A stretch of DNA of 64,000 nucleotides. Origin: Meandrina meandrites. Taxonomy: Eukaryota; Cnidaria; Anthozoa; Scleractinia; Meandrinidae. Made by a program: the position numbers and the translations under genes. Below are positions 34,905 to 46,200 of the stretch, piece by piece. Within the stretch, counting starts at the first letter, position 1; each line of letters starts with the position of its first letter. The notes under the pieces were generated by a model. That model was not told the origin of the DNA. It did not search any database and saw only the letters and a list, made by a program, of their open reading frames with translations. The stretch spans positions 904,501-968,500 of the forward strand of contig OY855909.1 of the NCBI GenBank assembly GCA_963693305.1. The letters run 5' to 3'.

Positions 34905-35190
34905 AGATTAGCGAAAAAACTGAGGAACGACGTTTCGGTGTCATCCTGGCACCATTTTCAAGTTAAAAAATTATTTGAACGAAAAGTAACTAATTTATAC
35001 AAATGGTGGAGGTGCGAAATTGAATAAATTAAGATTAAAAATAGCTGTTCACTGTTCATGTTCATTCCAGTGAGGTGTCAAACACTGGTAATGAGCGCAG
35101 TGTCTGTTCAAAGCCTAAACAAATACTTTTGCGCGAATGGAGTCTGACTGAGTGTTAGGTTTAGGGTTAGGGTTAGGGTTAGGGTTATTC
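34905..35190 (-). mobile_element. Penelope-like element terminal repeat ending in interstitial telomere-like (TTAGGG)n
   Basis: On the - strand, 34925-34965 reads CTTGAAAATGGTGCCAGGATGACACCGAAACGTCG, the same motif as at the palindrome 30250-30578. The other end, GCGCGAATGGAGTCTGACTGAG (35132-35153), also matches that palindrome. Immediately after it come about five TTAGGG units (35158-35187). The GIY-YIG coding end of the same type of element lies 0.5 kb to the right. Confidence 0.6.
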
Positions 35191-35194
35191 TCTT

Positions 35195-36112
35195 GTGAAC
35201 TCCACCATCACCCGTTTCGTTAATTCAGTGATGTCACCAGACACAAGATCGACGCCTCCAACAGAGAATATCTACCGCATTGTCCTGCCTTTTAAAGGAG
35301 AAGTTCACTCCAGGATGGCCATTTATTTTCTTTACACCAATAAAAAGTTTATACAAAAATATGTTATTCACCAAAATTTCAGTTTCCAACGAGCGCTAAA
35401 TCCCTACGAAATCTTTCTCTAAAGTAGCCCAAAATTCTCAACTGAACGCCGCCATCTTGGAGCTAGTAATTTATGCGTGACGTCAAAGAGTTCAGCCTGA
35501 AGTTTAGCGGGAAAATTTAAATACTCGAAACTCCTTGTTTCTTTATAGTGGCTTTTGCTTGTCAAAATGCCTGTTTGTGCAGCTCCATGCTTCTCAAACA
35601 GAGCTCCAAGAGATACAAAAAAACCTTTCACCTTTTCTTTCCTTTCAGACAGGCATTTTGACAAACAAAAGCCACTTCAAAGAAACAAGGAGTTTGAAGT
35701 ATTTAAATTTTCCCGCTAAACTTTGATCAATCAACAGTGCGTTGTTTATAACTATATATGTGATCTGTGTGATGCAGAATACGTCGGTTACACTAGCCGT
35801 CATCTTTACAAGCGCATTGAGGAACACCGATTTACCGCCATCGGAAAACACCTTCAAAATGAACACCGAGTTGATACAGTTGGTGACCTGACTAACAACT
35901 TTAAGATCCTAAAGAAATGTCAGGGAAAGTTCGATTGCTTGATCCACGAAATGTTGTGGATTCGCAAGAAGAAACCAAGCCTTAACACTCAGTCAGAGTT
36001 CCTCGCGCGCTGTTGTCTCGCCACAATCTCCCCGTCTCGCGTCTTAAACCCTAGTTTACAGCATTCCCTTTCTGAGTTCGAGAGAAAAGCAGACTGGATG
36101 CAGTCTATTTGA
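35195..36112 (+). pseudogene. Penelope-like retroelement, C-terminal RT end and GIY-YIG endonuclease, interrupted
   Basis: 35723-36112 encodes a GIY-YIG endonuclease end: YICDLCDAEYVGYTSRHLYKRI (YIC and YVG take the GIY and YIG positions, R in RHLYKRIEEH), then H-rich IGKHL and a terminal ML..IR..KPSLNTQ motif. This arrangement is typical of Penelope ORFs. At 35263-35296 a short piece (IYRIVLPFK) matches the segment that normally precedes this domain. The two are separated by an insertion (about 35297-35722) bearing its own inverted repeat. Reverse transcriptase blocks are missing, so this is a 5'-truncated, disrupted copy. Confidence 0.8.
35297..35722. mobile_element. Non-autonomous element inserted in the Penelope fragment, with 74-bp inverted arms and a THAP-like start
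   Basis: Arms 35501-35574 and 35649-35722 are reverse complements with few mismatches (AGTTTAGCGGGAAAATTTAAATA...). Between them, a + strand frame starting at 35568 reads MPVCAAPCFSNRAPRDTKKP, which resembles the first residues of a THAP zinc finger (as in P-element-type transposases) before it is cut off. The left part (35297-35500) lacks an obvious partner. The outer limit on the left is inferred from the broken Penelope frame. Confidence 0.5.
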
Positions 36113-36451
36113 TATTGAACTTCCATGTCATGGTCAATTGACAGCTGTCAAAACAAGGTATCCGCTGACCAGTATCACATGACCATATCGCGGGCTCAGG
36201 TGTAGAGCTAATCGAGGTGACGTCTTTTTTTGGAAGTTGACCGCTGATCAGGTAATGGTTTTCCAATTGATCGCGGGCTCAAATACTCAGTTTTTACTTA
36301 GCCTCACTTAGCCTGATAATTTTATTATCGCGTAAATTCAGATTTAAATAAAAGGCAAGGTAAATAACCCACAAGCTCTGCTTTTAGGCTTGGCTAAATC
36401 TATTTTAGAAATATTTAGTTTAGTTTTTTTCTCATGTTAAATAAATGATCT

Positions 36452-36543
36452 GGCCCCGGTTGTTCGAAAGGTGGATAACGCTATCCACCGGATAAATCGC
36501 TATCCAGTGGATAAGTGTTGGCAAAGCAAACTATGCTATCCAC

Positions 36544-36580
<37 letters not shown>

Positions 36581-36598
36581 CTTTGAACAACTGGGGCC
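36452..36598. repeat. MITE with long TIRs (GGCCCCGGTTGTTC...)
   Basis: GGCCCCGGTTGTTCGAAAGGTGGATAACGCTATCCACCGGATAAATC is repeated in reverse complement at the right end. Arms are about 60 bp around a short AT-rich centre. Internally the motif CTATCCA(C/G)TGGATA is itself palindromic. No coding capacity. A common element type in coral DNA. Confidence 0.8.
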
Positions 36599-36924
36599 TG
36601 GACAGTTCATTTCAACTTAAACGAAGCGATTGTTCGAAAAGGCGGTAAATCTTTGGTACGCTGTTCACCTTTAAAGCTGAATGAAAGATGCGAAGAAAGC
36701 TGCTGGCGAACATCATTTTTCGTGAGTATTTCTCGCTTTATTTACTCATGTACATCATGGAAACTTATGCCAAATGATTTAGGACAACCTCTTAACGGGA
36801 AGATCCGAAATAATTGCCGATTTGAACATGATATACTGGATAACAAGTCAAAAAGAGCGCGATGTCCAAGGTTCGACCTGCGGCTGAGCAAGGCTGAATA
36901 TCACTGAATTGAGCTCAAACAAAA

Positions 36925-37224
36925 GTGAATTCAGAGCCGGTCAAGTTCACTGAAGTGAAGGATAAAAGACTGTTAAAGGCTACACCGATGGAAAGAAAGA
37001 AATTGTTGTTCGGTGATAATTCATATAATGAATATGTCGCTGGTGTTGGACTAAGCTTGCCACGAGACTGCCGTGTTCGTGTCCGATATTTTTGGGCTGG
37101 TTTGAAAGCTTTGCCCTGCAGAATTTGTAAGCCTTTTTCAAATAATGAGGTAACAAACGTAAATGTATGCACTAAGCATAAGCCTAATTTTATATTGAGA
37201 GAATTATACTTCATTAATGAATGA
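36925..37224 (+). CDS. Hypothetical 99-codon ORF, doubtful
   Basis: An open frame with a rather protein-like composition (KLLFGDNSYNEYVAG, CRVRVRYFWAGLKALPCRIC). I recognise no family. It might be an exon of an unplaced gene or transposon. There is no clear upstream acceptor or promoter. It is reported only because the region otherwise lacks genes. Confidence 0.2.
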   Translation: MNSEPVKFTEVKDKRLLKATPMERKKLLFGDNSYNEYVAGVGLSLPRDCRVRVRYFWAGLKALPCRICKPFSNNEVTNVNVCTKHKPNFILRELYFINE

Positions 37225-37699
37225 ATTTGAAGATGTGTCGGTTTTCAGATCTTCACGTAAATATTTATCAAGCCTGTTCATGTTTATACATTTTACACAT
37301 TAATTTTGTTCAGTAAATATTTTGTTTAGACTAATTATTTTCAGTTTAAGTTAGTGGATAAATACACAACAACAACTCTCTTTGGGGTTCTGTGGGTCTT
37401 CATTGCATAGACCAGCGCGATTTCACCCAGGGAAGGGTAGGGTGGGTACAAAAGAGTAAAAGGCTGTGGCTTAGCTTGCGGTAGCTCGCTAGAATTACAA
37501 GTCGCTATGAGTATATGCACATGGCTTAGCGCCCATATATACGCTGGGCTTGTCTGGCACTTCCGTTATCCGTATTTAATCCTGATAAACAGGTTTATCA
37601 CTCACGTTAACTGTGATGTTCATTATTGGATTTTGAAAACAAAATATTTAGCTTCACGGATCAAAATCACGATTTCGGCTCGCTTGCATTTGTTTTGTT

Positions 37700-37702
<3 letters not shown>

Positions 37703-37734
<32 letters not shown>

Positions 37735-37817
37735 CATATTTATGCAGGATGACCATTTCAGTTATAAAAACTGCTATCAACATGGGTCCTGCGATTAAAA
37801 AAAAAAAAAAAAAAAAA
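37703..37817. repeat. (ATA)n microsatellite and A-run
   Basis: About ten ATA triplets at 37703-37733 and an 18-20 base A tract ending near 37817. The A tract adjoins the LINE remnant on the right. Confidence 0.9.
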
Positions 37818-37864
37818 CTAGACCTAAAAAAAGCTATATAAGAAATCGAGAAATTATCCTAAAA

Positions 37865-38165
37865 CTAGAATTCATATACAATTATTACAAATATCTGCCC
37901 CTTTGTAAAAAAACGCTCTTTTAGTCGATTCTAATTTAACCCTATCAATAACTAGCTTGTTCTTATTCCTAATATCATAATCATGAATATCATGTCGTTT
38001 AAGTTGAAAATAATTGGAAAAATAACTTGGGACCGTTCCCTTGAGGCACTTTTCAACCAGTTTTACAATGTGGTTTTCTCTTCTTCTCGTAAGGGTGTCC
38101 CAACCAAGACTTGTAACCATCTGTTCGGTGGACAAATGGGCAGTATTCAAGACTATTCTACCACC
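37865..38165 (-). pseudogene. LINE ORF2 C-terminal fragment (CR1/L2-like)
   Basis: The - strand frame has the post-RT segment common in cnidarian LINEs: LGWDTLTRRRENHIVKLVEK, CLKGTVPSYFSNYFQ, HDYDIRNKNKLVIDRVKLES and TKRAFFYKGADI. There is no RT core. It is a 5'-truncated dead copy. Confidence 0.75.
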
Positions 38166-39648
38166 TCGTCTTTCTCTTATCTCTACTTATTAGTGAGTGT
38201 GTTGAATTTGCCGGTTTCGTTGCGAGTTACCTGTGCTAGGCTGAGTGGGTTCAGACTTAACCTACCGCATATTTACTTACCAGAAATGAAGAAAATTCAT
38301 TCAGTTCTCTACATAAAATTCTCTTAGGCATCTTAATAGCAACGCGTACGATAAAACAGAATTAGTAAATCATGCAACCAAACCGCAACGAAAAGAAGAC
38401 AGTTCAAAACAGTCAAAACAACATTGTAAGCTTATTCTAAGTTAGCGTGCACCACTTTCCAAATCACAAACTGCCACAATTCTTACACAAAAACTGTTTT
38501 AAAATGACTTACATAACCGGCACCATCGTTCTGCGTGAGTTCATTTTGTTTACTATGTGTTAAGCAGCGAGTTCACTTTGTTTTCTGTTTTTGCCTTGAG
38601 TTGATTTTCTTGCTCTGATGATTTTGTAGTAATAAAAACAAGGTCAAGGTTCTTTTTACATTGAATAACTCATAGAGGTCCTAGAAGTGTATTACGAATT
38701 AGTGTACAGTAAACGTTGTAAAAGGTTTTACTAAGATTTGTTTTGCGCCTACGTGCATACGTGAGCATTCCCTGGTGAGGAACCCAATAAAGTGCACTCG
38801 TCAATTTCAATTTTAGAACCTGTCACTAAAGGCAGGAAAATTCAGACGGGTTAACCACGAAATATATTGACGTCGCTTTCGTCAACAAAATCATGAGAGG
38901 TTTTTTGTACCTATATGGGCCACGGTATAAGCTTAGAAATATAGTGTGGTTTCTTATTTGGTAACACTGTAATTTACTCGAGCAAAAAAATGATAAATGG
39001 GAGCTCCGCTTTTAGGCCTTCCTAAATGTATATATTATCTACTAAAGGAATAGTCTGAAGTGTCAGCCGTCTGCTCGCAACTAAATAACTCCCCACCACC
39101 ACCCCGAGGCGCACAAGTCGGATTGGGAGGGTGGTGGAGAGAGGGGCGACCAGTCCAAGGAGACGTCAAACCATTTGACAACGTTACTAACTACCCCAGA
39201 CACCGTCAAGACAAATTAAGTTATAACCGCCATTCAGTCTTCTTGATCAAACACTTCAATTTTGAACGACCACCGGTGGGAATCGCGGGACGAGGGTATA
39301 AAAGATTTAAAATACAATAGTAGTAAAGTCGCGGGGGACACCTTAGGTAATCATTATTCATTTGTTTAAAGCGTACGCACGAAGCGCAACGACTGACATC
39401 GGCAAGTGTAAGGAATATTCATGAAAATATGGCGCGTGATTTGAAGTGTTCACGTGTGGCACGGACCCTGTGGCCCTACTCAACAGGACAGCAAAAGATC
39501 CAAGTCACAAAACATTTGTCTGCATTTCAAAATCTGCTGTAAGAGATTTTGTCTTGTTTATGAAATCAGTTTATTTTACAGTGCATTTTGGCTCTAAGTA
39601 TAGCATGCCAAAAGTATCTAAGGACGTTTAAAAGTTTTCTTTTTTTCC
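38166..39648. other. Intergenic, no recognised gene
   Basis: AT-rich with short random ORFs. I see no domain, tRNA or clear inverted repeat here. Confidence 0.5.
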
Positions 39649-39653
39649 TAGAT

Positions 39654-40129
39654 CAGGCCCGTAGGGAAGGGGGGTGCGATGGGTGCGTCCGCACCCCCCC
39701 CCCCCCCCTCCCAAGAGCCTTGGAAGTCCGCTTATTGTTATTAAATTATCAATATAAATCAATAAGTAAATAAAGGGAAATGGTATTTCTGTGCTTCGCC
39801 TATTTACATTCAATATGGTCCTTTGGGTTTAAGGTCCATCATATATTTGGACCAAATTGTGTGATTCTAGGTTAATCTCAGTGACACATTCTACCTAATG
39901 TCCTTCAATTTTACCTGCCTTGTTTCCAAACAAACTGTTTTCAAAACGCACGCAAGGCAGTCTAAGATAACCTATTTTTTCAAGAAATTTCCTGGGGGAG
40001 GATACCCCCACACTCCCGTACGTTCTCGCGCCTGCGGCACTCGGGATTCAGTACCGGAGGCGCTCATGAGCATCACTACCCCCCCCCCCCCCCCCCCCAC
40101 CCCGATGCAAAATCCTGGCTACGGGCCTG
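39654..40129. mobile_element. TIR element CAGGCCCGTAG...CTACGGGCCTG with poly-C tracts
   Basis: Terminal inverted repeats of 11 bp (39654-39664 and 40119-40129) are flanked by the direct repeat TAGAT on both sides (39649-39653 and 40130-40134). Long C runs occur near each end (about 39696-39709 and 40079-40099). The interior has no convincing ORF. It sits immediately left of a LINE 3' end. Confidence 0.55.
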
Positions 40130-40136
40130 TAGATCA

Positions 40137-40395
40137 ATAACAGAGTGGAACTTACTGCCAACTGACTTAGTGAATTGGAAGTCATTATCTGATTTTAAAT
40201 TAAACTTAGAGAAGCATGTGAAATAAGTAAAGTAAATTGTAATTAAGAATTGTTATTTAATTATCCTACTATTTTGACATATCATCTAATTTATGCATAT
40301 GTACATACTTTGTATTTATTTTGGCTTTTAGTTATAGCTGATGTGATGTCGTACAAGATTTTATCAACTTAATAAATGTAGATGTAGATGTATTT
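40137..40395 (+). pseudogene. LINE 3' end: last ORF2 codons, 3' UTR and TAGATG tail
   Basis: A + strand frame 40137-40226 ends in a stop and reads ITEWNLLPTDLVNWKSLSDF..., the usual C-terminus of cnidarian CR1/L2-like LINEs. It is followed by an AT-rich 3' UTR and a short GTAGAT repeat tail (40378-40391), as expected for a LINE that primes on tandem repeats. Confidence 0.7.
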
Positions 40396-40621
40396 TTTTT
40401 TTGTAAAACCGAGAGCACTCTGCTTCGCATTGTTCTTTTCTGATCTCAACACTAAAGCGTGGAATGAAATTACCATAATTATCTCCCTTGGCACTCGTGT
40501 TTTAATCGGAACACTTTCGGAAATTTCAAAGTTTGGACTTTTCGGACAATTTTGTGTCCAAGAATTCAGTGCAGATTTACTTCATGAGCTGGCACTGCAG
40601 AGAGGTAAACTAGGTATACTG

Positions 40622-40737
40622 TAGTGTGTCATGACAGAAGCGGAATTTCTAAAGTGCGCTCTTTTAAAAAGATAAAAACGACTTTTCCGCGCTGGCAAAG
40701 TTTAAATTAAAAAATCCGCTTCTGTCATGACACACTA
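40622..40737. mobile_element. 112-bp MITE with TA target duplication
   Basis: Perfect 21-bp TIRs GTGTGTCATGACAGAAGCGGA occur at 40624 and, reversed, ending at 40735. Each is bounded by TA, as in Tc1/mariner insertions. Confidence 0.75.
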
Positions 40738-42001
40738 GAGGTTTTGGCTGATGCATTTTTGATGAAATCACAGAGTGCTGTTTTTATTCGATCCGCAAAC
40801 TTGGACACAAAATCATATATCTTTCAATTTGGCACTATTGGCGCTCTAGTTAAGCGCAATCTATCAAATCAAAGACGTCATTCAACTTCCATCAAATTTC
40901 AGCTCAAGCGCACCCAAAACAGCAGAGATATAAGCGTTTTTAAAGATGTAGGACAAGCAAAATTTTGCCTAATGATTTATTCATGGCTAGGTGGCCCCGC
41001 GACGAAGCCGCGAAGCTTTTTGAAAACGCTGACATGAAATGGTCATGTGATATGTGTCATAGTCCCGTTTTGGTTTGATTTCAGTACAACAGCTCTGCGC
41101 ATGACTTATTAATCTTGATACATTTCTTTTGCCGTTCTCTGGGCCAAATGAAAAGATGAAATCATTAGGAATTGATCGCTGTCTTATAATATTCCGTTGA
41201 GGATAGCTCTAAAATCTTTGATTATTACGAAGTGAAATACAAATCAGTAGTTTTTTGATTGACGTTATCCTCGGCGTCGACCAAAAAAATTGATTTAGTG
41301 TGGGCTCCAGCAATAATGTAGGCATGCTCTGCCATTCATCAAGGGCCGATGCCGCGTTTCGTTTTCAAATTTATCCGGATTAATGTTGAAAACGATAGTG
41401 TGGACGGAAAAAATTTTATCCGTTTTCGAGGCGAAATTTCCGTCACATTCTAACGATTTTCAACATCTCATGGCATACCGCTCTCGGCCAATTTATAAAC
41501 ATTCCATAAATTACAAGCAGCCCAACACGCCGAATAATAATAGTGTTTATGTATAAAATCCATTTCTCCTCTTTTTGGACAACCCTCGTCTTTATTGATC
41601 TGTTTCAGTTTAACCCTGTTACTTGATTATCATGCAAAGAAATCATGGAGGATTTGTGCTAGACCAAGTGTATTACAAAATAATGATATATTGCACAATT
41701 CCGCCAGCGTAACACCCTCGTCTCCAGGAGCTCAAATGGGCACCAGAAAACTTTAGACTTCAGTAATTATCATATATATTGTTTGCCGTATTGCGGTATA
41801 TCTCTTCCCCTTGCGAATTGGTATCTCTAGCTTGCGAGAATAAAGAAAGACTCCTCAACAAGATAAACCAAGACAGAAATGTCGTTCTTTCGCCGGGTTG
41901 ATCGATCTGCTTCTAAAAGTGATTCGGAAAGCCTCGTCATCGTCGTTTATCCTTTTTTTCTTTAGATTTAATGAATGTTAGAATCGATGGCCTTCATATT
42001 G

Positions 42002-42056
<55 letters not shown>
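42002..42056. repeat. (ATT)n microsatellite
   Basis: About 18 uninterrupted ATT triplets. Confidence 0.95.
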
Positions 42057-42058
<2 letters not shown>

Positions 42059-43150
42059 ACAAATAAAGCAAAGTAAACTTATCTAATAATAGTCAGTGCT
42101 ACATTTAATAAGAGTTCCATGCAATAGAAAAGTGCTTAAACTAACGCCACCGTCAAACCAGGCGATATTTTGCACAATTACGGCTTGAGGCCCTCGTCTC
42201 CAGACAGTGGAAATTGTCATATAAATTGGTTGACGATTATCATATATATTGGTTTGGAAGTTAGTATGTTTATCCACTCAGCTATTGTGTATTCTCTTTG
42301 CGGGAATAAAAGAAACGCAGCAACCCCGTCTACTATAAATGGAAAAAAGAAAATTTGGCCTTTTAAATGCAAACTTCTAAAGCTTACAAAAAGACAGAAC
42401 TCAGATATTTAAGGCGAATTCCAGCTGCACTGCTCTCATCTCCAAGAGTTCGAATGGTTACTACAAATGGTAGATAAAGCATCACGTATATTGTTTGCTC
42501 GCTGCGGTATATCTGTACCACCCGCGAATATGTATGTCCAGTTTGAAAGAATGAAAGAAATATCCCTTGATGTGTGGTGGGACGGTAGTCAAGTTTTCCC
42601 CATAACTATTAACCTGTTTCTAAAAGTGACTCGGAAACGTGACCCTCATTAAAATTTGATGCGAGGCTTTAGTGTCAATAATTTCAATGCAAAGAGGCCA
42701 TGACATCTTTTGTTTACCCTATTTTGTTTAGGTGTAACGTATTGCCTGTTTGTATGTCAATACTCTTTTAAACAAATATTAAGGCATCTCTCGCAAGAAG
42801 AAATTATTATTCAGGAACATAAAAAAATAAAGTTCATGAATGTATGTATGTATGTATGCCAAGTAGACATTTTAACTGTAGAGAACTGACCGTATTGAAC
42901 GTACCCGTCGGATTGAAATGACGTCAAAATAATTGCCTCAGACTAGCGGCTCAATTTACTTTTAATCATCATTCTAACGAAATATTGCTTGAACAATTTA
43001 AAAAACAAAGTATTCAGATGTATTCGAAGTTTCGAACTTGGCCATGGCGCCTAGTGCACGTGTAAACTGTGCACAGAAATAGTGATCATATCATATTGTA
43101 TATTTTCTCCGTCATTCTGAAATATTTCAAGTGTTGTTCAATTAAACAAA

Positions 43151-43249
43151 TACCCTGGGTGCCAGAGGGGCTTTTTTTGTTTTATTTTGCGACGACAGTG
43201 AGCGGCGAACCCGCGATCGTGAACAAATAACTCTCTGGCACCCAGGGTA
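43151..43249. mobile_element. 99-bp MITE with 9-bp target-site duplication
   Basis: Perfect 17-bp TIRs (TACCCTGGGTGCCAGAG at 43151-43167; its complement at 43233-43249) are flanked by identical TTAAACAAA copies at 43142-43150 and 43250-43258. This gives a clean 9-bp target duplication, a size typical of Mutator-like elements. It lies inside one unit of the tandem array and is absent from the same place in the others. Confidence 0.85.
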
Positions 43250-46200
43250 TTAAACAAACAGCAAACAGCTTTTTAAATACTATTTGAACGCTTCAAACGC
43301 ATTTCCGACGTTTTCTTCTTTTTTCCTATACTTTTTATGTTTATCAGAGACTTTAATATCCTATTGTTACCTCATCGCTTCCGACATGAATTAAATTCAC
43401 GTTTCCAAAACCTCAGCGACATTTATTGACAGAAGTTGCAGCTGATCCTATTGCGTGTCGTAGTGTTAAATAACAGGCGAGGGGAAAGACAGTACGTCTG
43501 TCAGAATATTTACAATAGTCGACCCGTTTTCTCTTAATCCTCGTCTCAGAGCTAGGACTTTTGCGTTACGTGACAGAATTTTATCTGTCGGTGAGTTAAA
43601 TTGCATTTCTCTTATTTTCCTTGACTCTAAGGTACTAACAAAAACTGACAACTAAAAGACAGAAATTCTCTCGTTAGTTCCCTCCTCACTAGCTTTAGCC
43701 TGTAGCCACCTTTACTAACGTCATAGTCTTCGAAAGTTGAACATGTTGCCATAAAATTCAACGAGTCAATGTGATGCAGTCGGATGCATACCACTTGTTA
43801 TTATGTGAGCTAATCTTTCTTTCAAAACCCATTAACTCGTTTCAGCACAGATTGTAATCATAATTTACGGAATTTAGTCCTTCAAATTTCCTCCAACCTA
43901 CCGCTGTGAATCTGTCAAGCAAAAGCGCTCAAAAAATAGAATACAGGAATATTATAGTGAGGTAAAATTCTGTACAATTTCTGCTTGACTGCCCGCATCT
44001 CCAGAAGATCAAATGGTTACCTGCGGCAATTATCATATGTATTATTTGCCAAAATGCGATATATCTGCACCGTCCGCGAAAATGTTTCTCCCGTTTGCAA
44101 GAATAAAATAAAAATCCCTTAACGGGCGGGCAAATTGGAAAGGAACCTCTTTCGAAAAAAGACTCGGAAACGTGACCGTCATTTTGCTGCGGGGCTGGAG
44201 TGTTAATGAAAAGACGTCTCATCAGCTTTATTTACCCTTTTTTCTTGGGTGTGATAAATGTTATAAAATATGAGCTTCTTAGCCTTATTATTTGCTTTAT
44301 AAAGCTGCATTCAGGTATAAAACAGCTTTGAATCGAGGCGATATTTTGTACAACTCGAACTTGACGCCCACTGATCTCTAGGAGTTGAAATCGGGTTACC
44401 TGAAAATAGTCGACAACATTAATTATCATATTTATTATACATTTTCTACCCAATTCGGAAATATTTTAACCATTGTTCAATTATACAAACAACGAACAGC
44501 GAAATACTATTTGGACGCTTCAAAATCACTTTAGACGGCATTTTCTTCCTTTTACTATTTATGTTCCTATTTAGGAGACATGTCCTATTGTTACCTCACC
44601 GCTTCTGACATGAGTTGCCACGTCTTAGGAAAAGAATCGTTTAATTAAATTCACGTTTCCAGCAACCAATGAGACATTTATTGACAGAAGTTGCAGCCAA
44701 TCCTATTGGGTGTTGCAGTGTTAATGGGCGGGGGTGGGGAAGACAATGCGACTATCAGCATATTTACAAAAGTCGACCCATTTCCTCTTTATCCTCGTCT
44801 TAGAGCTTGGACTTTTGCGAAACCTGAGCAGAGCTGAAACAGTATTCTATCTGTTGGTGAGTTTAATTGCATTTCTCTCCTTTTCCTTGTCTCAAAGGTA
44901 ATAGTTCCCTCATCTAACAGAAACTGAGAACTGAAAGACAGGAACTCTTTCGTTAGTTTCCTCCTCAGTAGCTGTAGAATGCAGCCACCTTTACTAACTT
45001 GATAGTCTTCAAAAATGTTGCCATAAAATCCAACGAGTCAATGTGATGCAGCTGATACACTAACAGACAAGTACCTACCAACGGTCGCTTTCTCGGGTGC
45101 AATGCCACTTGTTATTATGCGAGCTCATCTTTCTTTTAAAACCCGTGAAGACCTTTCATCATAAATTATGCTCATAATTTAGTCCTTCTCGATCAAACAT
45201 TTGGAATTTGAGCGACCGCCGGTAGAATAGCGAGTGTATTTACAAGAAATGGCTCCAAATACTCAACATACTCTAAGAGAATTTAATGCGATGGTGGTTT
45301 GTTCTATTCTTTGTAACTCCACCAATAAATTCCCTGCCCTGTTCTCCTTCTTTTATAAATTGAACTGCTTAAAAATCATACAAAACATCATGAAATTTCA
45401 TCCAACCTACCGCTGTGAATCTGTCAAGCAAAAGCGCTCAAAAAATAGAATACAGGAATATTATAGTGAGGTAAAATTCTGTACAATTCCAGCTTGACTC
45501 CCCGCATCCCCAGGAGATCAAATGGTTACCTGTGGCAATTATCATATGCATTATTTGCCAAAATGCGATATATCTGCACCGTCCGCGAAAATGTTTCTCC
45601 CGTTTGCAAGAATAAAATAAAAATCCCTTAACGGGCGGGGAAATTGGAAAGGAACCTCTTTCGAAAAAAGACTCGGAAACGTGACCGTCATTTTGCCGGC
45701 TGCGGGGCTGGAGTGTTAATAACCTCAATGAAAAGACGTCTCATCAGCTTTATTTACCCTTTCTTGCCTGGGTGTGATAAATGTTATTAAATATGAGTTT
45801 CTTAGCCTTATTATTTGCTTTATAAGGCTGCTTTCAGGGTAAAACAGCTTTGAAACGAGGCGATATTTTGTACAACTCGAACTTGGCGCCCACTGGTCTC
45901 TAGGAGTTAAAATCGGGCCTGAAAATCGCCGACACAAGTAATTAACAATTATTATATATTTTCTCCCGCATTCGGAAATATTTTAAAAAGGTAAATACTG
46001 TTTGGACGCTACTAAAAAACTTCCACGTTTTCTTCTTTTTCATCATATACTATTTTTGTTCTTATTTAGAAGACATGTCCTATTGTTACCTCACCGCTTC
46101 CAACATGGGTTGTAACGTCTTAGGAAAAAAATTGTTTAATTAAATTCACGTTTTTAGCAACCAATGAGAAATTTGTTGACCGAAGTTGCAGCCAATCCTA

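Noticed and set aside
43929..45728. Two similar - strand ORFs of about 96 codons as a small gene family
   Set aside because: Their similarity follows from the tandem DNA units; the third unit breaks the frame and the starts differ.
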